From Actinomycetaceae bacterium zg-1166 (GTDB lineage Bacteria; Actinomycetota; Actinomycetes; Actinomycetales; Actinomycetaceae), in contig CP064953.1 of assembly GCA_015679245.1 (NCBI GenBank), positions 496,001 through 560,000 of the forward strand: a stretch of DNA of 64,000 nucleotides, given 5' to 3'. Made by a program: the position numbers and the translations under genes. The first letter of the stretch is position 1. Every line of letters begins with the position of its first letter. Under the pieces are notes generated by a model. It made no database searches, was not told where the DNA came from, and worked only from the letters and a program-made list of their open reading frames with translations. Shown piece by piece: positions 19,865 through 32,702 of the stretch.

Positions 19865-21100
19865 ATGAAAGTAGCAACGTATTCTCCCAGCGATCTTGAA
19901 CGGTGGGTGAGCGAAGCCCCTAAGGATCCAAGCCGCACCGAGTTTGAGCGTGACCGTGCTCGCGTGCTCCACAGTGCGGGGCTTCGCCGCCTCGGTGCAA
20001 AGACGCAGGTTCTCGGTCCGGAATCTGATGATTTTATCCGCACTCGCCTCACTCATTCCCTTGAAGTGGCTCAAATTGGGCGCTCTTTGGCTAAGAATCT
20101 CGGTTCAGATCCTGACCTTGTTGAGACGGCCTGCCTGTGTCACGACCTTGGTCATCCTCCTTTTGGTCACAATGGTGAGTCGGCACTAGCTGAGGTGGCC
20201 AAGTATATTGGTGGTTTTGAGGGTAACGCCCAAACTTTACGTCTCCTCACGCGCCTCGAAGCTAAACGTTTTTCGCCTGCAGGTTCGGTGGGTCTTAATC
20301 TCACCCGTGCCACATTGGATGCGGTGCTCAAATACCCGTGGCGTGCAGGAGAAGGGCCTGCGGGTTCAAGTTCGACAAAGTTCAATGTTTATGACGATGA
20401 TGACCTCGTCTTTGAGTGGATTCATGGCGAGTATGGCTCGCGCATGTGCGTGGAAGCTCAGCTGATGGATTTGGCCGACGATATTGCCTACTCCGTTCAC
20501 GACGTTGAAGATGCTATTGCGAGAGGCTTCTTAGATCCGGGTGATCTTCACGATCCGAGCAAGCGTGCAGAAATTCTTGAGGCAACACGTGAGTGGTACA
20601 GGCTGGGAGAGTCGGATCTCGAAGGTGCATTTTCTCGTCTCCTGGCTGAAGAATCCTGGCCAGAAAGTTTTGATGGCTCTTTGCGTGCCCACGCGGGCTT
20701 GAAGAATTTAACCAGCGACATTGTTGGCAGATTTATCTCCGGTGTATGCGAGGCAACGTTGAAGGTAAGCGGTGGGAATGGAATCTGCCGCTACAGTGGT
20801 TCCGTGGTGATTCCGCAGGATTTGCGCGACGAAATTACCGTGTTGAAGGGGATTGCTGTCCAGTATGTTATGCGGCCACGCGAATTTGAGCCGCTCTATT
20901 TTGAACAGCGCACAATGCTTTTTGATCTTGTAGATGCGCTCGCAGAAAAGCCTGAGGAACTTGAAGTGCAGTTTCGTGAAAGCTATCGCGAGGCTGGTGA
21001 AGCTGAGCGTCTGCGCATAGTGATCGACCAGGTTGCCTCTCTCACTGACCAAAGTGCGCGTCAGTGGCATGCACACCTGTGTGGAATGCTGCGTAACTGA
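19865..21100 (+). CDS. dgt: Deoxyguanosinetriphosphate triphosphohydrolase-like protein
   Basis: HD-domain dNTP triphosphohydrolase (411 aa), expected to cleave dGTP to deoxyguanosine and triphosphate. Metal-binding HD motifs are visible: RTRLTHSLEVAQIGRS (first histidine), CLCHDLGHPPFGHNGE (HD pair) and MDLADDIAYSVHDVEDA (final aspartate). The N-terminal LHSAGLRRLGAKTQV is also family-typical. Length is that of the type 2 subfamily. GAAGGAGG precedes the ATG. As in other actinobacteria it sits immediately before dnaG, 116 bases away. Confidence 0.93.
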   Translation: MKVATYSPSDLERWVSEAPKDPSRTEFERDRARVLHSAGLRRLGAKTQVLGPESDDFIRTRLTHSLEVAQIGRSLAKNLGSDPDLVETACLCHDLGHPPFGHNGESALAEVAKYIGGFEGNAQTLRLLTRLEAKRFSPAGSVGLNLTRATLDAVLKYPWRAGEGPAGSSSTKFNVYDDDDLVFEWIHGEYGSRMCVEAQLMDLADDIAYSVHDVEDAIARGFLDPGDLHDPSKRAEILEATREWYRLGESDLEGAFSRLLAEESWPESFDGSLRAHAGLKNLTSDIVGRFISGVCEATLKVSGGNGICRYSGSVVIPQDLRDEITVLKGIAVQYVMRPREFEPLYFEQRTMLFDLVDALAEKPEELEVQFRESYREAGEAERLRIVIDQVASLTDQSARQWHAHLCGMLRN

Positions 21101-21110
21101 TTTCCAGGTG

Positions 21111-21150
21111 TGTGGCTCCTGCGTGGAAATATGTGGCTCCTGCGTGGAAA
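21111..21150 (+). repeat. 21-bp tandem duplication between dgt and dnaG
   Basis: The 19-mer TGTGGCTCCTGCGTGGAAA occurs perfectly at 21111-21129 and 21132-21150 (period 21). It lies in the short space before the dnaG promoter. Confidence 0.85.
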
Positions 21151-21203
21151 GCAGTCTAACGGGGATGCTAGTGCAACTAGCCTCTGGGTGCGGACTCCCA
21201 GGC

Positions 21204-21216
21204 TAGAATGAAGCAC
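21204..21216 (+). promoter_or_regulatory. Probable leaderless promoter -10 of dnaG
   Basis: TAGAAT at 21204-21209 ends seven bases before the ATG at 21217, the spacing expected if transcription starts at the start codon. No Shine-Dalgarno sequence is present. This also argues against the ATG at 21208, which lies within the -10. Confidence 0.55.
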
Positions 21217-23337
21217 ATGCCAGGGCTCATTAAACGCGAGGTGATTGACGAGATCCGCGCGCGCGTGCGCATTGAGGATGTCGTCTCTAGCTACGTCACG
21301 CTCAAGCCTGCTGGCACGGATTCTCTTTCAGGGCTCTGCCCTTTCCATGACGAAAAAACTCCTTCCTTCCACGTACGTCCCTCGATTGGACGCTGGCATT
21401 GCTTCGGTTGTGGGGAAGGTGGGGATATCTTTTCCTTCGTCGAGAATGTTGAACATATTACCTTCGTGGAGGCGATTGAATTACTCGCTCAACGAGCGGG
21501 AATCGAATTACTTTATGACGACGGGCCACGCAAGGAGAGCAGAGGTCCCACTCGTGCCCGCCTCATTGATGCTCACCGCGTAGCAATTGAGTTCTATCAC
21601 GGCGAACTTGAAAGTTCCGAAGGTCGCAAGGCGGCAGAACTCTTGTATGTTCGAGGTTTTGATGAGGAAGTGCTGAGGGATTTTGAGATCGGCTATGCGC
21701 CACGTTCGTGGGATGGTCTTTTCACTTATCTGCGCAAGAGGGGATTCTCGGAGAACGAGATCGCGATAGCTGGACTCGGCACTGCGGGGAGGCGTGGGTT
21801 GTATGATCGCTTCCGTGGCAGGTTGATGTGGCCAATTTTTTCCATTACGGGTGAACCCATTGGCTTTGGTGCGCGCAAGATTTCCGACGAGGAAGACGGC
21901 CCGAAGTACCTCAACACGCCTGAGACTCCCATCTATAAGAAATCTCAGGTGCTTTATGGCCTCAATAGAGCGAAGAAGGCAATTTCAGGGGAACGTCGGA
22001 TCGTCGTCGTTGAAGGTTATACCGATGTGATGGCAGCACAGCTTGCTGGTGTGGAGTGTGCGGTAGCCACATGTGGTACGGCCTTTGGAACAGAGCATGT
22101 GAAAATTGTTCGGCGTTTACTCGGTGACGGTGCGAATCCTGCGGCTGGGGTTATGCTTGCCAGTGGGCATAGCTACGGGGGGGAAGTAATTTTCACCTTC
22201 GACGGTGATGCCGCAGGTCAAAAGGCTGCACTCAAGGCTTTTGGGGAAGATCAAGCCTTTGCTGCCCAGACTTTTGTGGCTGTGGCTCCAGGCGGTATGG
22301 ATCCCTGCGACATGCGTATGCATTATGGCGACGAAGGGGTGCGCAAGATTGTGGAAGGGCGTCGTCCGCTCTTCGAGTTTGTGATTCGATCGGTTCTGCG
22401 TGACTTGCCGCTTGAGACTGCCGAGGGGCGCGCGCGCGGTTTGCGTGCAGCTGCACCCATTGTGGCTTCGATTCGAGACAGAGTGTTGCGTGGAGAATAC
22501 ACACGCCAGCTCTCTGGTTGGCTCGGAATGGATGAACAGACTGTACGTGCTGCTGTGCGTGCAGGAGCCAGGCGTGGTGGTTCTCGCGGCGGGGGTGGAC
22601 ATGTTGTTCGGGGTGGGAGCATACCGGGAGCTGGATCTCACAATGTCGGTTTGATGAGTGGCACTCGCGTGAATGGGGAGGAATCCTCGTTCACGCCTTC
22701 AGGTGGTGAGGGTGCTCGGGCATCCTCGTTTGAGCCTTCGGCTCGTGCATATACGGACTCTGGTGTGGGCGAAAGGCCGGCACAAGCTGAGTATCCTCAG
22801 CTTGTGCCGCTTTCTCTGCGTGCAGATCCAGCTTTAAGGATCGAACGCGAAGCTCTTGAAGTGATGCTCCAATTACCTTGGTATGCCGAGCGAGCTATGT
22901 TAGATCAGGTTCCTTCGCAGACCTTTGTTGATTCCGTGCATCGTCGGCTTCATGAAGCGATTGTTAGTGCAGGTGGCAGTGCTACTTACATGGCCAAAGT
23001 GACTGAGCTTGTGGCATCTGGTATGGAGGAGGAGCAGGCGAAGAGAAAGGCGATAGCGGCTTACTTCGAGGGAATTCTCGCAGTTGATTCACAGTTGGAA
23101 AAGGTTGTTGGTGAACTTTCCGTGCTGCCTTTGCCAGAGAGTCGGCCTGATCGACTTCAACATTATGTGTGGTCGATCGCACTTTCGCTTATCCGTCAGG
23201 GGATTACACGCCAGATTGGTCAGGTTCGTTCGCAATTACAGCGCACATCTCCCGATGATCCTGCGTATCACGAGGTCTTTGCTCGGCTTATGGAACTCGA
23301 AGAACAGCGCCGAGCCTGTGAGGAACAAATGGAATGA
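21217..23337 (+). CDS. dnaG: DNA primase
   Basis: Primase (706 aa) that makes RNA primers at the replication fork. Order: CHC2 zinc-binding domain (CPFHDEKTPSFHVRPS with HCFGCGEGGD), catalytic TOPRIM domain (VVVEGYTDVMAAQLAG and FTFDGDAAGQKAALKAF), a low-complexity Gly/Ser-rich linker (about residues 450-520), and a C-terminal helicase-binding domain. The start at 21217 gives MPGLIKREVIDEIRARVRIE, the normal DnaG N-terminus. The long, poorly conserved linker is usual for actinobacteria. It follows dgt but appears to have its own leaderless promoter. Its stop is five bases before the minus-strand tRNA. Confidence 0.94.
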   Translation: MPGLIKREVIDEIRARVRIEDVVSSYVTLKPAGTDSLSGLCPFHDEKTPSFHVRPSIGRWHCFGCGEGGDIFSFVENVEHITFVEAIELLAQRAGIELLYDDGPRKESRGPTRARLIDAHRVAIEFYHGELESSEGRKAAELLYVRGFDEEVLRDFEIGYAPRSWDGLFTYLRKRGFSENEIAIAGLGTAGRRGLYDRFRGRLMWPIFSITGEPIGFGARKISDEEDGPKYLNTPETPIYKKSQVLYGLNRAKKAISGERRIVVVEGYTDVMAAQLAGVECAVATCGTAFGTEHVKIVRRLLGDGANPAAGVMLASGHSYGGEVIFTFDGDAAGQKAALKAFGEDQAFAAQTFVAVAPGGMDPCDMRMHYGDEGVRKIVEGRRPLFEFVIRSVLRDLPLETAEGRARGLRAAAPIVASIRDRVLRGEYTRQLSGWLGMDEQTVRAAVRAGARRGGSRGGGGHVVRGGSIPGAGSHNVGLMSGTRVNGEESSFTPSGGEGARASSFEPSARAYTDSGVGERPAQAEYPQLVPLSLRADPALRIEREALEVMLQLPWYAERAMLDQVPSQTFVDSVHRRLHEAIVSAGGSATYMAKVTELVASGMEEEQAKRKAIAAYFEGILAVDSQLEKVVGELSVLPLPESRPDRLQHYVWSIALSLIRQGITRQIGQVRSQLQRTSPDDPAYHEVFARLMELEEQRRACEEQME

Positions 23338-23342
23338 GCCTG

Positions 23343-23416
23343 TGCCCCCAGCAGGACTTGAACCCGCGACCGATGGATTATGAGTCCACTGCTCTGACCA
23401 ACTGAGCTATGGGGGC
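23343..23416 (-). tRNA. tRNA with CAU anticodon (Ile2 or elongator Met)
   Basis: A complete 74-nt cloverleaf on the minus strand: acceptor stem GCCCCCA/TGGGGGC, D arm GCTC...GAGC, anticodon stem GTGGA/TCCAT around CTCATAA, T arm GCGGG/CCTGC with loop TTCAAGT, discriminator A. No CCA is encoded. CAU anticodons serve initiator Met, elongator Met or lysidine-modified Ile2. The first acceptor pair is G-C, which excludes a typical initiator. Choosing between Ile2 and Met from this alone is not safe. A TACAAT -10 on the minus strand (23452-23457) could drive it. Confidence 0.9.
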
Positions 23417-23835
23417 CAGGTGGAGAGCCTAAAGACTCCACACCGGAACATATTGTAGCCCGAACATGGTGGTGTTGGTGTGTGGGGGTTGTTTTGGGGT
23501 GTGGTTAGGTTCACCCTGTTGGGGGTTGCTAGTGGTGTGTGGGGGTTAGTAGTGTGTTCATCTGTCGCCGGGGCGTTGCTTGTTAGAGTGGTGTTCTTGT
23601 GCGAGTGGTAGGGATTGGGTTTTCTTGATTCTTATGCCTCTCTGGTTAGGCGCGGTGAGAGTCGCGGGTGGCTGGGGTGTGGGTGTGGTGTTTGGGTGCT
23701 TGATAGTGTGTTGGATTTTTGGGTAGCTGCTGCTGTTGTTTGGTGGTGGTGGTTTTTGTGGTTGCGTGGGCTGGCTGTTGTGGTTGGTTTGCGTGGCTGT
23801 TTTTGTTTTTTTGGGTCTGTTTTGGATTCTCTGTT
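23417..23835 (+). other. rRNA operon leader, strongly G+T-rich
   Basis: The 419 bases between the tRNA and 16S are very poor in A and C on the plus strand. The open frames through it are composition artefacts. A possible rRNA promoter is TTGATA at 23700-23705 with TAGCTG at 23724-23729 (18-bp spacer), but this is weak. I see no recognisable boxA antiterminator. Confidence 0.4.
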
Positions 23836-28730
<4,895 letters not shown>

Positions 28731-28731
28731 A

Positions 28732-28761
28732 ACACCCCCCTTCTTTTTCTGGTGGGGGTGT
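28732..28761 (+). other. Hairpin in the 23S-5S spacer
   Basis: An 8-bp stem, ACACCCCC (28732-28739) with GGGGGTGT (28754-28761), encloses a pyrimidine-rich loop immediately after 23S. It is probably part of the pre-rRNA processing structure. A further CA/TG-rich hairpin lies near 28815-28836. Confidence 0.5.
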
Positions 28762-28877
28762 GGTTGATTGACATGCTTGCATCCACTCTACGGAAACAAA
28801 CCCCCACACCCCCACACGCACACGCGTGTGTGTGTATACGGGTGGGTGTGTAAGGAAGGCACGTGAATCCAACCGTT

Positions 28878-28998
28878 GTGGCGGTGGTCATAGCGGTGGG
28901 GAAACGCCCGGTCCCATCCCGAACCCGGAAGCTAAGCCCACCACGCGCCGATGGTACTGCACTCGAAGGAGTGTGGGAGAGTAGGACACCACCGCCAC
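28878..28998 (+). rRNA. rrf: 5S ribosomal RNA
   Basis: About 121 nt. The terminal stem pairs GTGGCGGTGGT at the 5' end with ACCACCGCCAC at the 3' end, and the conserved core CCCATCCCGAACCCGGAAG is visible near 28912-28930. A pyrimidine-rich run (CTCCTTTCCTTTTCTTTCCC) follows and may act as the operon terminator together with the terminal stem. Confidence 0.95.
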
Positions 28999-29215
28999 CC
29001 CTCCTTTCCTTTTCTTTCCCTGTACGTGTACAACACGCACGCAACGAAACACACACCACTACAAACAAGAAAAAGAAGACCACCACTAATCTATCGTCTA
29101 ACCAGTGTGTGACTCCTCAATTTGCCTAACCAATGTGTGATTCCTCCCCTTAACCCCCAACAAGAACACCACCCAGATAGGATGGTGCGTGGCCACTGCA
29201 TCGGCAGGTTATTTT

Positions 29216-29221
29216 TATAAT
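29216..29221 (+). promoter_or_regulatory. Candidate -10 (TATAAT) of the disordered/TPR gene
   Basis: A perfect TATAAT lies 18 bases before the ATG at 29240. No clear -35 is seen 17 bases upstream. It would begin a long co-directional run extending to murJ. Confidence 0.4.
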
Positions 29222-29239
29222 TCCAAAGCGAGGACGGGT

Positions 29240-31333
29240 ATGTCAGAACAGCAGGATTTTTCAGAGAACAATAGCAGCGAAGGGCACTCGTCTTCCCAGT
29301 GGAAACCGGCTTCCGGTCGCGGCAATGGGCGCCGCTGGTCTTCCGATGATTCGCGTGGAGATCGCGGGTATTCGCGTCGTGGAGACGGAGGCTACGGTCG
29401 CTCTGGGCGTGATTCGTACTCTGACCGAGGTTCGCGTGGCTATGGCCGCTACGATGACCGCGATTCTTCCCGTCCGCGCCGTCTCCGCGATGGCGAGGGT
29501 TCATATTCGCGCGATGATCGTGATGGCTACCGCTCTGGACGTGGCTATGACTCCCGTGCACGTTATGACGACCGTGGTTCATATGGGCGGGGTGAGCGTC
29601 GTTTTGAACAGGATCGATCCGACCGCCGCGAAGATCGTGGCTTTGAAGATCGTCGCTTTGGAGATCGTGGCAGCTACTCAGGTGAGAGGCGTGGCTACAA
29701 TCAGCGCTCTTTTGAGGATCGTCGTGGTTCTTATCGACGTGATGATCGTGGCTTTGGAGATCGTGGTGAGCGTCGTAGTTACGGTGAGCGCGGTGGTTAT
29801 GGGGATCGTCGTTACGAGGATCGTGGTGAGCGTCGAGGCTTCCAAGATCACAACAATCGTTTTGATCGCAACTCGCGTGGCTACGAAGGCGGACGTCGCT
29901 TTGATGACCGCGACGATCGAGGCTCACGTCGCAACTTCGATCGAGATAAACGCGCAGAAGGACGTTTTGAGGATCGTCGTGGTTCTTATCGACGTGATGA
30001 TCGTGGCTTTGGAGATCGTGGTGAGCGTCGTAGTTACGGTGAGCGCGGTGGTTATGGGGATCGTCGTTACGAGGATCGTGGTGAGCGCCGAGGCTTCCAA
30101 GAACGCTCTGAACGTGGTGGCCGTGGTGAGCACGAAGGCCGTTCTGAACGGAACTTCGGATCGCGTGGTGGGCGTTTCGAGGAAGGAAATGACAGACGCC
30201 GTCAAGGTGAACGCCGTGACTTCGGTGGACGTGACTTCGGTGGACGCTCATATGAGGAAGGGCGTTTCGAGAGCCGTGGTTCACGAGGCGGCTGGGGGAA
30301 CGATCGCAGTGGACGATTCGAGCGCGGAGCTGAGGAAGCACCGCGCCCACGTGACCCTTTTATTCCTGAGACTGTCTCCGCTGACGATCTTGCGAAAGAA
30401 TCGCGTCGCCACCTCCAGGGTCTCCCGCGTGAGACAGCCGATCGCGTGGCACGACACCTCGTCTATGCAGGTTCGCTTATGGATACGAATGCGGCACTTG
30501 CTTACGAACATGCACAGGCTGCCTACCGCCGTGCCTCGCGTATTGATATTGTGCGTGAAGCCCTTGGCATTGCCGCATACCTCACTGGAAATTATTCCGA
30601 GGCTTTGCGCGAGCTGCGCACCTACCGTCGTATGACGGACGATTACTCTCACGTGGCTCTCGAAGCAGACGCTGAGCGTGGCCTTGGACGTGCAGAAAAG
30701 GCTCTTGCATTCATTGCAGAGATTCCGATGAAAAAACTTGTTCCCGAAGCTCAGATTGAACTAGCCCTCGTCACCTCTGGTGCCCGTGCCGATACGGGTG
30801 ATTCTGCAGCTGGTCTTTCGGTACTTGAGAAGCTCAAAGTGGAGAACCTTGACGAGGAAACTCGCGCCCGCGTCGAACTTATTCGTGCTGATCGTCTGGA
30901 TGAACTCGGGCGTGAAGATGAGGCCGCCAAACTGCGTGCAGAGTGGGAACCCGTGTACGAGGCGGATATCGCCGTAGAACTTGTCGAGGATGAGGAAGAA
31001 GATACAGCTGAAGATGCTGAAAGTGACATCTCGATCGACAGTCTTGAGGATTTCGACGAGGAATGTGACGACGAAGTAGGCACAGATGTAGCCGATGAAC
31101 TCAACGAGGCTGATGATGAAACCTGGGGCAGTGAGGTTCACGATGAGGATTCCCACTCCGATGAGAACATCCTCATGGAAGGAAACGAGGAGAGCTACCG
31201 CAGTTCCATCTCTGTATCTTCGTTGGACTCTGCCCCATCTGCGCTGAGCGCGGACGAACTCGAACCTACCTATGAGGATGAGAGTAACGTTACGGAGGAG
31301 GAATACCGTAACAACCATGCGGAGGAACAGTGA
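29240..31333 (+). CDS. Arg/Gly/Asp/Tyr-rich disordered protein with TPR-like core and acidic tail
   Basis: A 697-aa protein in three parts. Residues about 15-365 are low in complexity and made largely of R, G, D, Y, E, F and S in motifs such as RGYGRYDDRD, DDRGFGDRGERRSYGERGGY and RGGRFEEG, resembling eukaryotic RGG/RG RNA-binding regions. Residues about 370-575 form an alpha-helical region with TPR-like pairs (LVYAGSLMDTNAALAYEHAQ, IVREALGIAAYLTGNYSEAL). Residues about 577-697 are highly acidic (EDEEEDTAEDAESDISIDSL). The core and its position before the HAD gene match the conserved TPR protein upstream of tlyA-recN in mycobacteria. Function is unknown; RNA or ribosome association is an inference from composition. 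The ATG at 29240 was preferred over upstream in-frame codons because GAGGA precedes it. Confidence 0.8.
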   Translation: MSEQQDFSENNSSEGHSSSQWKPASGRGNGRRWSSDDSRGDRGYSRRGDGGYGRSGRDSYSDRGSRGYGRYDDRDSSRPRRLRDGEGSYSRDDRDGYRSGRGYDSRARYDDRGSYGRGERRFEQDRSDRREDRGFEDRRFGDRGSYSGERRGYNQRSFEDRRGSYRRDDRGFGDRGERRSYGERGGYGDRRYEDRGERRGFQDHNNRFDRNSRGYEGGRRFDDRDDRGSRRNFDRDKRAEGRFEDRRGSYRRDDRGFGDRGERRSYGERGGYGDRRYEDRGERRGFQERSERGGRGEHEGRSERNFGSRGGRFEEGNDRRRQGERRDFGGRDFGGRSYEEGRFESRGSRGGWGNDRSGRFERGAEEAPRPRDPFIPETVSADDLAKESRRHLQGLPRETADRVARHLVYAGSLMDTNAALAYEHAQAAYRRASRIDIVREALGIAAYLTGNYSEALRELRTYRRMTDDYSHVALEADAERGLGRAEKALAFIAEIPMKKLVPEAQIELALVTSGARADTGDSAAGLSVLEKLKVENLDEETRARVELIRADRLDELGREDEAAKLRAEWEPVYEADIAVELVEDEEEDTAEDAESDISIDSLEDFDEECDDEVGTDVADELNEADDETWGSEVHDEDSHSDENILMEGNEESYRSSISVSSLDSAPSALSADELEPTYEDESNVTEEEYRNNHAEEQ
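29710..29847 (+). repeat. 138-bp internal duplication, copy 1
   Basis: This segment recurs at 29965-30102 with a single visible mismatch (GTC versus GCC, synonymous position in an arginine codon). The copies are 255 bp (85 codons) apart, so reading frame is kept. It encodes part of the Arg/Gly/Asp-rich region. Confidence 0.9.
29965..30102 (+). repeat. 138-bp internal duplication, copy 2
   Basis: The second copy of the segment at 29710-29847. Near identity at the DNA level, including synonymous positions, points to a recent duplication or gene conversion inside the disordered region. Confidence 0.9.
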
Positions 31334-32355
31334 GCGAGAACCTCGTCGCCCGATTTGACGTTGGCCTTTTCGATCTTGACGGGGTGTGCTACCTCGGGCC
31401 GAATCCTGTGATTCACGCCCCGGAGAATATCCGTGAGGCGATCGGAGCCGGTATGCGCCAGGCTTATGTCACAAATAACGCTGGACGTACTCCAGCGGCG
31501 ATGGCTGCCCAGCTCGACAGCCTGGGAATCCCAGCCACAGCGGCGAACGTCATCTCCTCTGGACAGGTGGGTGCGCGTATGCTTGCGCAGCGGATTCCAC
31601 CTGGCTCGAAGGTACTCGTACTGGGTACCGACGCTTTGCGAGCAGATGTGCAGCGTGAAGGACTCCTCGTTGTCGAAAGCTCAGACGATGAGCCTGTAGC
31701 TGTGATTCAGGGATTCTCACCGGAGATCGACTGGCTTCGCATGTCCGAGGCAGCCCTCGCAATCCGTGCAGGTGCCCTCTATCTTGCCACGAACCTTGAT
31801 TCGACGATTCCTCGAGATCGTGGCCTCATGATTGGCAATGGTTCGATTGCTGCAGCGATCTCAAATTCCACCGGGGTGATTCCTCTCTCAGCGGGGAAGC
31901 CTGAGCCGGAGATTTTTGAGATTGCGGCACGCATGATGAAGGCGGAACGGCCCTTTGCCATTGGTGACAACCTCGATACAGATATCCAGGGTGCTGTTGC
32001 TGCCAAGATGCCTGTGCTCCACGTGCTCACGGGCCTGGCCACTGCCCGCGATGTGGTGCTTGCTCCTGCGATCCAGCGTCCCACTTTCCTTGCCGACGAT
32101 CTTCGTAGCCTCAACGAGCCTTACCCGGAGATCAACCATGACGGCCATACCGTGGTGGTAGAGGATACACGCGCTTGGTGGGATGGCACGATGCATGTGG
32201 AGAAGAAAGGTGAAGAGCTACGCCTTCCAAACGTATTGGGTATGAATGTTTACCGTGCTCTTGCCCATGCCGCATGGGAGGCCGCTGATCGAGGTGTCCC
32301 GCTGGAGACTCTAGGTGAGGCTATTCCTGAATTTAACGTCTCACGTGAGGTGTGA
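31330..32355 (+). CDS. HAD superfamily hydrolase, subfamily IIA
   Basis: A 341-aa HAD-IIA phosphatase (NagD/PGP-like). Motif I is FDVGLFDLDGVCYLG with the nucleophile and acid aspartates, motif II is VTNNAGRTPAAM, motif III/IV include GKPEPEIFEIA and the final metal site FAIGDNLDTDIQGA. The cap is of the C2 type. The physiological substrate in the actinobacterial family (Rv1692-like) is reported to be a glycerol phosphate-type compound, but that is not visible here. The GTG start overlaps the stop of the preceding gene (GTGA). In the same run follow a small protein and tlyA, an order conserved in mycobacteria. Confidence 0.9.
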   Translation: MSENLVARFDVGLFDLDGVCYLGPNPVIHAPENIREAIGAGMRQAYVTNNAGRTPAAMAAQLDSLGIPATAANVISSGQVGARMLAQRIPPGSKVLVLGTDALRADVQREGLLVVESSDDEPVAVIQGFSPEIDWLRMSEAALAIRAGALYLATNLDSTIPRDRGLMIGNGSIAAAISNSTGVIPLSAGKPEPEIFEIAARMMKAERPFAIGDNLDTDIQGAVAAKMPVLHVLTGLATARDVVLAPAIQRPTFLADDLRSLNEPYPEINHDGHTVVVEDTRAWWDGTMHVEKKGEELRLPNVLGMNVYRALAHAAWEAADRGVPLETLGEAIPEFNVSREV

Positions 32356-32356
32356 G

Positions 32357-32584
32357 ATGGAGAAAGAAACGTCTGCAGCACATCCGAGATTTCCTGTGGC
32401 GGGAGTGAAACCGGAGAATCTGAGGCCGACAGCTTCCACTCCTGAGATGCCTAAGCCAATGGCACCTCTCGATCCCGACGAAGTCATAGCCAGCCTCGGA
32501 GAGAAGGAGGGAGAGGACGCGCTTGAAGCCCTTGAGGATCTTCTCGGCTATCTTGAGCGTGAACTCGCCAAAGCACAGGCGTAA
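32357..32584 (+). CDS. Small conserved protein between HAD and tlyA
   Basis: A 75-aa protein starting at the ATG one base past the HAD stop. The C-terminal half is a single predicted amphipathic helix rich in Leu and Glu (EKEGEDALEALEDLLGYLER). The N-terminal half is Pro-rich and probably flexible. Its position corresponds to the small hypothetical gene (Rv1693) in mycobacteria. No function is known to me. The longer upstream in-frame extension into the HAD gene is not supported. Confidence 0.75.
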   Translation: MEKETSAAHPRFPVAGVKPENLRPTASTPEMPKPMAPLDPDEVIASLGEKEGEDALEALEDLLGYLERELAKAQA

Positions 32585-32702
32585 ATGAGCATCGGTGTTC
32601 TCCCCCCATGGTGTTTCACTGCGCACAGATAGAGCGTAGATAGGACAAGGAGACACATATAAGGGCTAATACCGGGTACCTGAGAGGAAGGAAGGAGAGT
32701 AG

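Noticed and set aside
29091-30350. A 419-codon His-rich frame on the minus strand, opposite the Arg/Gly/Asp-rich protein, and a 436-codon frame in another plus frame
   Set aside because: Both arise from repetitive CGT/GAT/GGT codons in the real gene, which leave other frames open. No start context or conserved-looking sequence is present.
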